A stretch of DNA of 37,172 bases from the IMG/VR virus record IMGVR_UViG_3300047562_001218, positions 1-37,172 of that record. One strand, written 5' to 3'. This DNA is from a virus. Position numbers and translations under genes: made by a program. Below, piece by piece: positions 30,947-37,172 of the stretch (positions are counted from its first letter, which is position 1; each line of letters starts with the position of its first letter). The notes below the pieces were generated by a model. That model saw only the letters and a list, made by a program, of their open reading frames with translations. It ran no database searches and was not told the DNA's origin.

Positions 30947-32803
30947 ATGGATAAAATTCAAGAAATCAAGCAAAAGTATGGTCAGCAAGCAGAAAGCATT
31001 ATTGCAAGTGGATTGAATTTAGTTCAGAAAAATAAAAAGTACAGATGTCCAAACACTCTAGCACATAAGCATGGAGATAGAGATCCAAGCATGAGTTGGC
31101 ATAATCAAGCAAGTCAGTTCTATTGTTTTGCATGTGGAATGAAGATTGACTTGTATGGCTATTACAAGGAGCATTTAAACTATTCGCACAATGAAATAGT
31201 GTATGAGCTTCTTGGAGAGTCTAGAAACGATAAGTTTGAGCAAGAAAGAAAAACATTCACAGACAGAATAAAAGACGTTACAAGGCTAACTGGTGAGTGT
31301 GAAGCATATATAGAATCAAGAGGAATAACCAAGGAAACAATTCAGAAATTCAAAATATCTAGTTATCAAAATAACATAGCATTTCCGTATTACAAGTTCG
31401 AACAAGTCATTGGTTACAAGGTAAGAAAGCCAATTAAAAATCCAAGCAAGCCAAAAATGACATCTATACCAGGTTCAAAGCCGTATTTATTTAATTTTCA
31501 AAACTTAGACGATAATTTTGATGAATTAATCATATGCGAAGGTGAATTTGACTGCATGATTATTTATCAATGTGGATTCCATAATGTTGTTTCAGTAGGA
31601 GCAGGAGCAAACTCTTTATCCAGCTTGATTGAGCAATCCAAGGAATTTCTAGAAAAATACAATAATTTAATTATCGTATCAGATAATGATGATGCAGGAT
31701 CTAACATGGATGAACAATTTGGAAAGGTGTTTGGCAGCAAAGCCAGATTGATTGACAAGACGTTATACACAGCAAATGACGTAAACGCAGAATATTTTAA
31801 GCATGGGAAAGAAAAGATTGCAGACATCATACAGAGTGCAAGGTTTAAAGTAGAAGGACGCAGAGATTTAGACGTTCAACCATACCAAGGCATTATCAAG
31901 AAAACAGGTAGATATATACCGACTGGAATCAATAAGATTGATTATGCTTTAAATGATTTATCTCCTGGATGTATTACAGTAATTGTGGGAAGGACCAACG
32001 CAGGAAAGACCACGTTTACGAAACAAGTAATAGCAAATGCAATAGATTTGGGGAACAAAGTATTTTGTGTAAGTGGAGAAGGCGATCAAGAAATATTTAT
32101 CAATGAGATATATAAAAATATCATTGGTAAAACTGAAGCATATTATGAACTAGTAAAAGTCAACAAGAGGTTTTACAAGGAGCCACGAAAAGAAGTTATA
32201 TCAGCGCTACAGAAATGGCATAAAGATAAGCTGGTGTTGTTTAACAAAGGCGATTCTAGATTAAAGACGATGGATGAATTATTTGATTTATTGTCTTATG
32301 AGATTAAATACAAAAGACACAATCTAGTAGTTATTGATAATTTAATGTCATTGTTGACAATTGGTAATAGCAAAGAAAAGAACGATGCACAAGGCGATTT
32401 TATACAACGGTGTTGTGACATTGCGAAGGTTTATAGTACGCATATCATTGTTGTTGTGCATCCGAATAAAGAGTACAAAAAAAGTTCGGAGATGGAAATT
32501 GAGAACATAAGTGGCACCATGGATATTGGCAACAAGGCAGATAACATTATTTGCATAACAAGAACAGAAGATCCCGAATCTTTATATTCTGGACAAATTA
32601 AAGTTTTGAAGAATAGATATTTTTCAGAGTTACCGGAAGTAAACACAATATTTGAAAAAGAAACAGGATTGTTGCTTGAATATGACGAAACAATGGGGAG
32701 TGCATTTAGATATAACTTTAACTGGAAAAAGTATTTAGAATATGATGTTGCTGCAAAGTTTGAACAAGAAATCATTCCAGACTGGGTAAGAGATGCAATG
32801 TAA
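30947..32803 (+). CDS. Primase-helicase (T7 gp4-like)
   Basis: A 618-residue fusion that makes primers and unwinds DNA at the fork. The N-terminus holds a zinc-binding primase motif (RCPNTLAHKHGDRDPS, then FYCFACG; Cys34, His40 or His42, Cys60, Cys63). A TOPRIM domain follows (LIICEGEFDCMIIY and IIVSDNDDAGSNM, about 190-255). The C-terminal RecA-like helicase has Walker A GRTNAGKTT (about 347-355) and Walker B LVVIDNLMSL near 460. AAAGGA lies 11 bases before the ATG. All essential motifs are present. Confidence 0.93.
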   Translation: MDKIQEIKQKYGQQAESIIASGLNLVQKNKKYRCPNTLAHKHGDRDPSMSWHNQASQFYCFACGMKIDLYGYYKEHLNYSHNEIVYELLGESRNDKFEQERKTFTDRIKDVTRLTGECEAYIESRGITKETIQKFKISSYQNNIAFPYYKFEQVIGYKVRKPIKNPSKPKMTSIPGSKPYLFNFQNLDDNFDELIICEGEFDCMIIYQCGFHNVVSVGAGANSLSSLIEQSKEFLEKYNNLIIVSDNDDAGSNMDEQFGKVFGSKARLIDKTLYTANDVNAEYFKHGKEKIADIIQSARFKVEGRRDLDVQPYQGIIKKTGRYIPTGINKIDYALNDLSPGCITVIVGRTNAGKTTFTKQVIANAIDLGNKVFCVSGEGDQEIFINEIYKNIIGKTEAYYELVKVNKRFYKEPRKEVISALQKWHKDKLVLFNKGDSRLKTMDELFDLLSYEIKYKRHNLVVIDNLMSLLTIGNSKEKNDAQGDFIQRCCDIAKVYSTHIIVVVHPNKEYKKSSEMEIENISGTMDIGNKADNIICITRTEDPESLYSGQIKVLKNRYFSELPEVNTIFEKETGLLLEYDETMGSAFRYNFNWKKYLEYDVAAKFEQEIIPDWVRDAM

Positions 32804-32868
32804 ACATAACAATTGGGATAAAACAAAACGACAACAATGCAATGAAAATTTTACCAACGAGGTGAATT

Positions 32869-33090
32869 ATGAACATTAAACAAGAGTACAACGCATTACT
32901 TGTCAGATGGAAGAAAGCAGAAATTTACATGGAGAATGAAGAAATAAAATATGAGAATCGAATCAAATATGCAGATGAATTGTACGATCTATTACAAAAA
33001 ATGAATTATATATTGGATCAGCTGCAAGAACAAAACATTAAAGCAACAGAACATGAGATTTTAAATGGATTTACATTGGAGGTTAAGTAA
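32869..33090 (+). CDS. Small coiled-coil protein
   Basis: A 73-residue helical protein (LLVRWKKAEIYMENEEIKYENRIKYADELYDLLQKM) with no recognised family. GAGGTG precedes the ATG, after a 65-base gap with no other feature. The last codons contain GGAGG for the next gene, which starts directly after the stop. It sits among replication genes. Confidence 0.75.
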   Translation: MNIKQEYNALLVRWKKAEIYMENEEIKYENRIKYADELYDLLQKMNYILDQLQEQNIKATEHEILNGFTLEVK

Positions 33091-33333
33091 ATGAAAAAAG
33101 ACAACGCTATTGTTTTATTACAAGATATGCTTAATTCTTTTCAGATTGACCCAGAATCGATTTTTATACAAGATTTGATTAATATGCTAGAGCATTATGA
33201 AAAATGCGTTAAATCGCTTTCTGTTACGTTAAATGTAATTCGAGATAATACCGATGAAGAATTTATGTTGAATCTGCAGCCAGAAATTGATATTTACAAT
33301 GAATCATTTAATTATTTTACAGAAACTATTTAA
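33091..33333 (+). CDS. Small helical protein, unknown
   Basis: An 80-residue acidic helical protein (AIVLLQDMLNSFQIDPESIF, DLINMLEHYEKCVKSL). It begins immediately after the preceding stop with GGAGG 12 bases upstream, so the two are co-translated. No family or motif was recognised. Confidence 0.75.
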   Translation: MKKDNAIVLLQDMLNSFQIDPESIFIQDLINMLEHYEKCVKSLSVTLNVIRDNTDEEFMLNLQPEIDIYNESFNYFTETI

Positions 33334-33400
33334 TTTGTTGTTAAGTAATAAAAAATAGAACCGATAATATATTTGAAAACATTACTTGGAGGGATAAACA

Positions 33401-33733
33401 ATGGGAAATGCACGAACGATGAAACGGCAACAATTAAGGGAACAAGCACGCAATAGTGTTGTGTATAAGTATACACCACAACAGCTACAGGCAGAGATTA
33501 ATCGATTAATCAAGATTGAATCTGCAGAAATACGAAAGGAAGCTGCAAAGGAAGTTGTAGACATGATGTTAGCAGTATTTGCTTTATCATTGCATGATGA
33601 AATGGAATTTGGTTACAAGAGAACGGGTCGAGTATTAAACAGAGTAAAGTCAAATTTTGCAGCAATTCAAACACAGCATTTATCTTTAAAGGATGTACTG
33701 GAAGAATTGAAGAAATTAAAAATTGAATTTTAA
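33401..33733 (+). CDS. Helical protein, paralogue of 29157 gene
   Basis: A 110-residue protein. The basic N-terminus (RTMKRQQLREQARN) leads to helices (TPQQLQAEINRLIKIESAEIRKEAAKEVV) and the core LSLHDEMEFGYKRTGRVLNRV, shared with the gene at 29157-29393. The LH-x-E-x-x-FG-x-KR pattern occurs in small phage proteins of unknown role. GGAGGG precedes ATG 33401. Confidence 0.8.
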   Translation: MGNARTMKRQQLREQARNSVVYKYTPQQLQAEINRLIKIESAEIRKEAAKEVVDMMLAVFALSLHDEMEFGYKRTGRVLNRVKSNFAAIQTQHLSLKDVLEELKKLKIEF

Positions 33734-33744
33734 GGAGGAAGCAT

Positions 33745-34017
33745 ATGACATTACAAGAAACAAAAGATTGTTTGGTTGACATAGCAGAATGTTTGTTAAG
33801 CGTTCCAGAATGTGCTGATGATGTTGTTACATTCAACAGAGCGATACAGTTTTTGGAATATGTACCCAGACTAGCCAATGCTTTAGATTTAGTTTACACA
33901 TTAGCATCCAGGCATTATCAAAGTGGTGCAATGGAAGAAATCAATTTGTTGTTAAAAGATATATTTTACGAATTGAGAGATCAGAATTTTAGAATCGTGG
34001 AGGAAGATGATGAGTGA
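33745..34017 (+). CDS. Small acidic helical protein, unknown
   Basis: A 90-residue protein with several helices (LVDIAECLLSVPECADDV, RLANALDLVYTLASRHY) and a very acidic end (RIVEEDDE). AAGGAGG precedes ATG 33745. It overlaps the methyltransferase gene by eight bases and supplies its GGAGG site. No family was recognised. Confidence 0.75.
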   Translation: MTLQETKDCLVDIAECLLSVPECADDVVTFNRAIQFLEYVPRLANALDLVYTLASRHYQSGAMEEINLLLKDIFYELRDQNFRIVEEDDE

Positions 34018-34702
34018 AACAATAATCGACAAAAAACCACAAATGATTTTACACAATAAAAATTATTTGGAAATTATAAATACAATAGATTTTAATAATA
34101 CAGTTATAGTAACAGATCCACCTTTCAACATAGGTTACCATTACAAAACATATAATGACAAAATGAAACAAGATGAATATTATCAAATGTTAATTGATTT
34201 ATTTAATTATAAAAAATTTGTAATTATACATTATCCAGAAGAAATTTATAAAATTTCATTCGGAGTTGGGCTTTTCCCAGAAAAAGTAATTAGTTGGGTT
34301 TATAATTCTAATAATGCAAAACAACACAGGGATATTGCATTTTTTAATATTAAACCAGATTTAAAAAAAGCTGGACAACCATATAAAAATCCAAAAGATA
34401 AAAGAATTTTAAAAAGAATAGAACAAGGAAAACAAGCTAGACTTTATGATTGGTGGAATATAAATCAAGTAAAAAATGTATCAAAAGAAAAGACAAGTCA
34501 TCCTTGTCAGATGCCATTACAAGTTATGGAAAATATTATTAAGATTTTACCAGAAAAATATACAATATTTGATCCGTTTATGGGTAGTGGAACTACTGGA
34601 GTGGCATGTAAGAAATTAAACAGAAATTTTATTGGAACAGAAATTGATTGTGAATATTATAAAATATCTGTTAATAGAATTATGGAGGAAGAAAATGAGT
34701 GA
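34010..34702 (+). CDS. DNA methyltransferase (N6-adenine or N4-cytosine)
   Basis: A 230-residue SAM-dependent amino-methyltransferase. Catalytic motif IV is TDPPFNIGYHY near residue 34, and the SAM-binding motif I is FDPFMGSGTTG near 187, followed by FIGTEIDCEYY. Motif IV before motif I indicates the beta class. DPPF is found in both adenine-N6 and cytosine-N4 enzymes, so the base is unsure. No restriction partner is nearby, so it is an orphan that may protect phage DNA. The gene is visibly more AT-rich than its neighbours, suggesting recent gain. ATG 34010 is preferred to 34007 by spacing to GGAGG. Confidence 0.92.
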   Translation: MSETIIDKKPQMILHNKNYLEIINTIDFNNTVIVTDPPFNIGYHYKTYNDKMKQDEYYQMLIDLFNYKKFVIIHYPEEIYKISFGVGLFPEKVISWVYNSNNAKQHRDIAFFNIKPDLKKAGQPYKNPKDKRILKRIEQGKQARLYDWWNINQVKNVSKEKTSHPCQMPLQVMENIIKILPEKYTIFDPFMGSGTTGVACKKLNRNFIGTEIDCEYYKISVNRIMEEENE

Positions 34703-34916
34703 TAATGTAAACAAACCAAAGCATTACACCAGCCATCCAAGTGGTGTAGAGTGCATACAGATTGCAGAACATCACGATTTTTTGATTGGAAATGCAATAA
34801 AATATTTATGGCGTGCAGGAATAAAGAGTACGGATACAGAAATACAAGATTTAAAAAAGGCAATATGGTACATTGAAAGAAAAATAAAGTTGTTACAAGG
34901 AGATAAAACATGTTAA
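34695..34916 (+). CDS. DUF3310 protein
   Basis: A 73-residue protein with the DUF3310 pattern: NKPKHYTSHPSGVECIQIAEHH, then GNAIKYLWRAGIKSTD, then DLKKAIWYIERKI. The family includes phage T7 gp1.7, linked to nucleotide metabolism. It starts inside the methyltransferase end behind GGAGGAA and overlaps the SSB gene by seven bases. Confidence 0.9.
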   Translation: MSDNVNKPKHYTSHPSGVECIQIAEHHDFLIGNAIKYLWRAGIKSTDTEIQDLKKAIWYIERKIKLLQGDKTC

Positions 34917-35230
34917 ATATTGCAGAAACAAAGGGAACATTGTACAAGATTAAAGAAGTTGGGAATATGGTGCTTGCGACTTTCAGAACGTCAAAGAAAG
35001 TCAATGAAGAATGGACTAGTATGTTTTGGAATGCAAAGTTTGTCGGAAAGGAAAAAGAAAAATTATTAGATTGTGGCGACAAGACAAAAATTAGTATTAT
35101 CAGTGCAATTTGCGAGCAAAACAAATACAACGAAAAGATGTATACGAATGTTGTTGTGTTTAAGTTTGATGTACTTGACAAAGTAAGCAAACAATCAGAA
35201 ACAGATGATGACACAGAATTGCCATTCTAA
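34910..35230 (+). CDS. ssb: Single-stranded DNA-binding protein with SSB-type tail
   Basis: A 106-residue OB-fold-sized protein (beginning NIAETKGTLYKIKEVG, with strands TKISIISAICEQNK and YTNVVVFKFDVLD) and an acidic tail ending DDDTELPF. That tip is the SSB motif that recruits replication and repair partners. It lies between DUF3310 and RusA genes in a recombination/replication cluster. It is shorter than cellular SSB (about 150-180) because the linker is nearly absent. The OB assignment rests on size, tail and context. Confidence 0.82.
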   Translation: MLNIAETKGTLYKIKEVGNMVLATFRTSKKVNEEWTSMFWNAKFVGKEKEKLLDCGDKTKISIISAICEQNKYNEKMYTNVVVFKFDVLDKVSKQSETDDDTELPF

Positions 35231-35252
35231 AATACACCGGAGGTAACATACC

Positions 35253-35669
35253 ATGAAGATCGAGTTTGAGGTTTACGGCAGACCGCAAGGCAAAGCACGA
35301 CCGAGAATGACACGTAGTGGACATGTTTACACGCCAAAGGAAACAAAGCAGTATGAAGCATTGGTAAAAGCATCGTTTGAGAAAGTGAAGCCCAACGGCT
35401 GGACGCCCATATCTTCAGCCGTTATCGTAACAATCGAAGCATTTTTCATTAAAGCAAAAAGCAATAAGGACAAATACTGCACAATTAAGCCCGACATTGA
35501 TAATATACAGAAGATTATTTTAGATGGAATCCAGGGGAATGACAATGTAATTTTAGATGACAAGTCAGTAATTGGAATTGTAACAAGAAAGTTTTGGGGA
35601 GTCATAGACAAGGTGCTTATAACGGTGGAAACAGTGGAAAATGTGGAGGGTCCAGCCCATGAACAGTAA
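35253..35669 (+). CDS. rusA: RusA-type Holliday junction resolvase
   Basis: A 138-residue endonuclease that resolves four-way junctions before packaging. RusA signatures are clear: GRPQGKARPRMTR at the N-terminus, KPDIDNIQKIILDGIQGNDNVILDDKSV with the catalytic Asp cluster, and the following strand with Lys and Trp (RKFWGV). GGAGGT precedes the ATG. The next gene starts inside its last 11 bases. Confidence 0.95.
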   Translation: MKIEFEVYGRPQGKARPRMTRSGHVYTPKETKQYEALVKASFEKVKPNGWTPISSAVIVTIEAFFIKAKSNKDKYCTIKPDIDNIQKIILDGIQGNDNVILDDKSVIGIVTRKFWGVIDKVLITVETVENVEGPAHEQ

Positions 35670-35874
35670 AGATCCATTATTTAGAAATTACATGGCATTG
35701 TACTTGAGTATAGTATCAGAACATAGCGTGACACAATCTCTAATGGCGGTCGGTATACTAGGACATACGGCAGGACGTGCATCAAGATATAAAAAAGAAT
35801 TAAAATGGGAAGATCTAGATAGAGAAGATGAAAAAATGTTGTTTGCCCATGACGATGACGAGAATGAATTTTAA
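35659..35874 (+). CDS. Small protein with acidic tail
   Basis: A 71-residue protein. A helical part (PLFRNYMALYLSIVSEHSVTQ) is followed by a short helix-turn-like stretch (SLMAVGILGHTAGRASRYK) and a very acidic end (HDDDENEF). The middle could be a helix-turn-helix, but this is weak. GTGGAGGG precedes ATG 35659 within rusA. Confidence 0.7.
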   Translation: MNSKDPLFRNYMALYLSIVSEHSVTQSLMAVGILGHTAGRASRYKKELKWEDLDREDEKMLFAHDDDENEF

Positions 35875-35900
35875 GCCCACATTATATTTTTTAGTATAAT
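35871..35900 (+). promoter_or_regulatory. Possible promoter before late regulator
   Basis: A perfect TATAAT at 35895-35900 lies in the 98-base gap before the late regulator. The best -35 (TTAAGC, 18-base spacing) is poor, so it would be weak or activator-dependent. Confidence 0.3.
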
Positions 35901-35972
35901 TTATCAAAACATGAATAAAAATCAATTACAGGGAATTCTGGTAAATATTATGCACATATGGGAGGTGGAGAA

Positions 35973-36431
35973 ATGACAAAAGAAGAATTATTGCAAGAAT
36001 TATCAGATTACAAGACAAATGTATATTTTTTGAAGCGTAACGTGTTTGATCGTGATGAAATGATCGAGTCTATCGCCCTGAGTGCGCCCGGTTTTTCGCC
36101 CGTACCGCCCAGCGTGACGAATAAATTTTCCAGTAAGGTAGAAAATGCAGTGTTTCGGATTGAACAAGAAGAGAGAGAATATAGCGATGGAATTCGCCGG
36201 ATCGCCCGCAGTGTTGCAAACGTAAACTTCTTGATAGATTCGCTTAATATGGATCAACGATTTATTATTGAGGCAAAATATGTAAAGGAATACAAAACAT
36301 GGGTTGACATTGCAAGGGAATACCAACGGTTCAAGGATATTAATTTCATATCGGTGTCAACTATCAAGAAAATAAGGGATCAGTCTTTGGACCGGATGTT
36401 AGAAACAATGAATAAATATAATCAAATATGA
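35973..36431 (+). CDS. Late transcription regulator, RinA/ArpU-like
   Basis: A 152-residue protein whose C-terminal half matches sigma-70 region 4-like phage late regulators: FLIDSLNMDQRFIIEAKYVKEYKTWVDIAREY, then a recognition-helix pattern (FISVSTIKKIRDQSLDRML). The N-terminal half is helical and charged. Proteins of this type switch on packaging and structural operons, and it sits at the end of the replication module as usual. ATG 35973 has GGGAGGTGG upstream. Its DNA uses more G+C codons (TCGCCC, GTACCGCCC) around 36060-36210 than nearby genes. Confidence 0.82.
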   Translation: MTKEELLQELSDYKTNVYFLKRNVFDRDEMIESIALSAPGFSPVPPSVTNKFSSKVENAVFRIEQEEREYSDGIRRIARSVANVNFLIDSLNMDQRFIIEAKYVKEYKTWVDIAREYQRFKDINFISVSTIKKIRDQSLDRMLETMNKYNQI

Positions 36432-36446
36432 TTTGCCATTACCAAT

Positions 36447-36480
36447 AAAAAAGATATACCTTCATGGTATATCCTTTTTA
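36447..36480. terminator. Bidirectional terminator between converging operons
   Basis: GATATACC pairs with GGTATATC around TTCAT, with an A-run before and T-run after. It ends the rightward replication operon and the leftward small-gene operon. The stop codon of the leftward RHH gene lies in the loop. Confidence 0.85.
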
Positions 36481-36662
36481 TTCTGTTCTTTTTGCTTCTG
36501 CAGCTCTATGAATTCTGATTCGATTTTATCGTGGTATAATTCTATTATACGTTGAAATTCATCCGCCCGTGATCGCCTGTGGACGTGTGCAAGTTGGTTC
36601 AACATATCGTTTACTCCTTCTGTTACTCTTAAAGATATCAAGACTCTTTTTTGTCTGCCCAT
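36462..36662 (-). CDS. Ribbon-helix-helix protein (leftward operon)
   Basis: A 66-residue protein with strand (RQKRVLISLRVT), helix (EGVNDMLNQLAHVH), turn (RRSRAD) and helix (EFQRIIELYHDKIE), then a Gln/Lys-rich tail. The N-terminal basic strand would contact DNA. GGAGGG lies eight bases before the ATG on this strand. It is the last gene of the leftward operon and probably regulates it or the phage switch. Confidence 0.85.
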   Translation of the reverse strand: MGRQKRVLISLRVTEGVNDMLNQLAHVHRRSRADEFQRIIELYHDKIESEFIELQKQKEQNKKDIP

Positions 36663-36679
36663 TGTTTAGCCCTCCATGC

Positions 36680-36844
36680 TTATTTGAAAATTGCATTGCA
36701 TATATGTTTATTTTGATGAATTACTTTAAAAATTGCCGTAAAATCCCCCGTGGTATCGTATATATCATAGCAATCGAATACCATATATCCTTTTATTTTA
36801 CGCTTTTTATGTTTTTTATTTATTGTTTTAAAATTGTTTATCAT
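36680..36844 (-). CDS. Small protein of leftward operon
   Basis: A 54-residue protein with a very basic start (MINNFKTINKKHKKRKIKG) and a strand-rich remainder (YMVFDCYDIYDTTGDFTAIFK). GGAGGG lies nine bases before the ATG within the same junction sequence used by the neighbouring genes. No family was recognised. Confidence 0.7.
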   Translation of the reverse strand: MINNFKTINKKHKKRKIKGYMVFDCYDIYDTTGDFTAIFKVIHQNKHICNAIFK

Positions 36845-36863
36845 TTTTTAGCCCTCCATATGA

Positions 36864-37049
36864 TTATTTAAAAATATATATATCTTTATATCCGAATATG
36901 ATTTTATTGCATTTTTTTTCGGGTTGATTTGCAATGTCACACAATCTATTGGTTTCTTTTGTCCATTCGATTGTGTACTCCTTTTTTCGTCTAATCCCAA
37001 AAGATATACTACCGTCATTATAAACATATATAATCTTATTTATTTTCAT
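36864..37049 (-). CDS. Small protein of leftward operon
   Basis: A 61-residue protein, basic and strand-rich (MKINKIIYVYNDGSISFGIRRKKEYTI at its start, partly), with Cys at two places. GGAGGG upstream is formed by the last codons of the preceding gene, so translation is coupled. No family was recognised. Confidence 0.7.
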   Translation of the reverse strand: MKINKIIYVYNDGSISFGIRRKKEYTIEWTKETNRLCDIANQPEKKCNKIIFGYKDIYIFK

Positions 37050-37052
37050 TTT

Positions 37053-37172
37053 TTAGCCCTCCACATCTACAGAATTTTCTAAAAAAGATCGCTTATATTG
37101 TTCGCTATATTCTTGATCTAGTATCATGTTGCTAAGGCTAGAAAATATTGTTTTGGCATTTTGTCTTGATTT
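37053..37172 (-). CDS. C-terminal end of a leftward gene (cut by window edge)
   Basis: An open frame of 39 codons runs from the right edge to a TAA at 37053-37055. The visible part is helical (AKTIFSSLSNMILDQEYSE, then QYKRSFLENSVDVEG). Its final codons GTG-GAG-GGC double as the ribosome binding site of the next gene, which supports it as real. The start and function lie outside the window. Confidence 0.65.
   Translation of the reverse strand, partial: KSRQNAKTIFSSLSNMILDQEYSEQYKRSFLENSVDVEG

Noticed and set aside
33343-33387. AAGTAAT/ATTACTT inverted repeat between two small genes
   Set aside because: Seven AT-rich pairs over a 31-base loop are expected by chance in such DNA.
35875-35972. 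Leftward promoter opposite the late regulator gap
   Set aside because: The best match (TTGATA with TATAAT) has only 15 bases between boxes and no leftward gene follows.
36569-36871. 100-codon plus-strand frame at the right end
   Set aside because: It runs antisense to three leftward genes with good ribosome binding sites, has none itself, and is hydrophobic by AT bias.
1-37172. CRISPR arrays, tRNA genes, insertion sequences, integrase and att sites
   Set aside because: None was seen. The only regular repeats are coding repeats in ejection proteins and the short motifs listed, and whether the phage is temperate cannot be judged here.

Overview
This window is most of the genome of a short-tailed (podovirus-type) bacteriophage with AT-rich DNA. 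Nearly every gene has a strong GGAGG-type ribosome binding site. Together with a BhlA/UviB-like holin, a PGRP-type amidase, a RinA/ArpU-like late regulator and a replisome-organiser initiator, this points to a Bacillota (Firmicutes-type) host. There is no tail sheath, tape measure or tail-tube gene. The structural order is terminase, portal, scaffold, capsid, tailspike, head-tail adaptor, a P22 gp10-like tail protein and two large ejection-type proteins. No tRNA, rRNA, CRISPR array, integrase or insertion sequence was seen. Homology statements rest on motif recognition by eye, not on searches.

Left end (1-6609): the window opens inside the large terminase gene, which is split by a group I intron (331-1214) carrying an HNH homing endonuclease. 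An accessory cassette sits between terminase and portal. It holds a metallophosphoesterase, a D-2-hydroxyacid dehydrogenase, a small Cys-rich protein and an overlapping NeuB-NeuC-NeuA trio for making a CMP-activated nonulosonic (sialic/legionaminic-type) acid. A small membrane protein and a small basic protein follow.

Late region (6641-26216): portal, two zinc-binding small proteins, a Lys/Met-rich peptide, scaffold, decoration-like protein, major capsid protein, a possible sugar-transferase-like protein, an unusually AT-rich tailspike/fibre pair, adaptor and tail proteins, ejection proteins of 649 and 1629 residues, holin and amidase. It closes with a strong terminator at 26184-26216.

Early/middle region (26249-36431): a clear sigma-A promoter (26249-26277) starts a run of small genes. 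These include a ribbon-helix-helix protein, a secreted lytic transglycosylase, two tiny membrane proteins, a 44-residue protein ending like an SSB tail, zinc-ribbon proteins and an ERF annealase. A 266-bp non-coding region (29668-29933) carries one rightward and two leftward promoters, and the leftward ones look set to make two short terminated RNAs. Downstream lie the replication genes: RHH protein, replisome organiser with internal iteron-like repeats, primase-helicase, adenine/cytosine-N4 methyltransferase, DUF3310 protein, SSB, RusA and the late regulator. A bidirectional terminator at 36447-36480 separates this operon from a convergent leftward operon of small genes that enters from the right edge (36462-37172).

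How it may work together: early and replication genes are switched at 29668-29933, and the RinA/ArpU-like protein probably turns on the late operon from a promoter outside the window. The sugar cassette is unusual cargo. It may decorate virion proteins or change the host surface, but the target is unknown.
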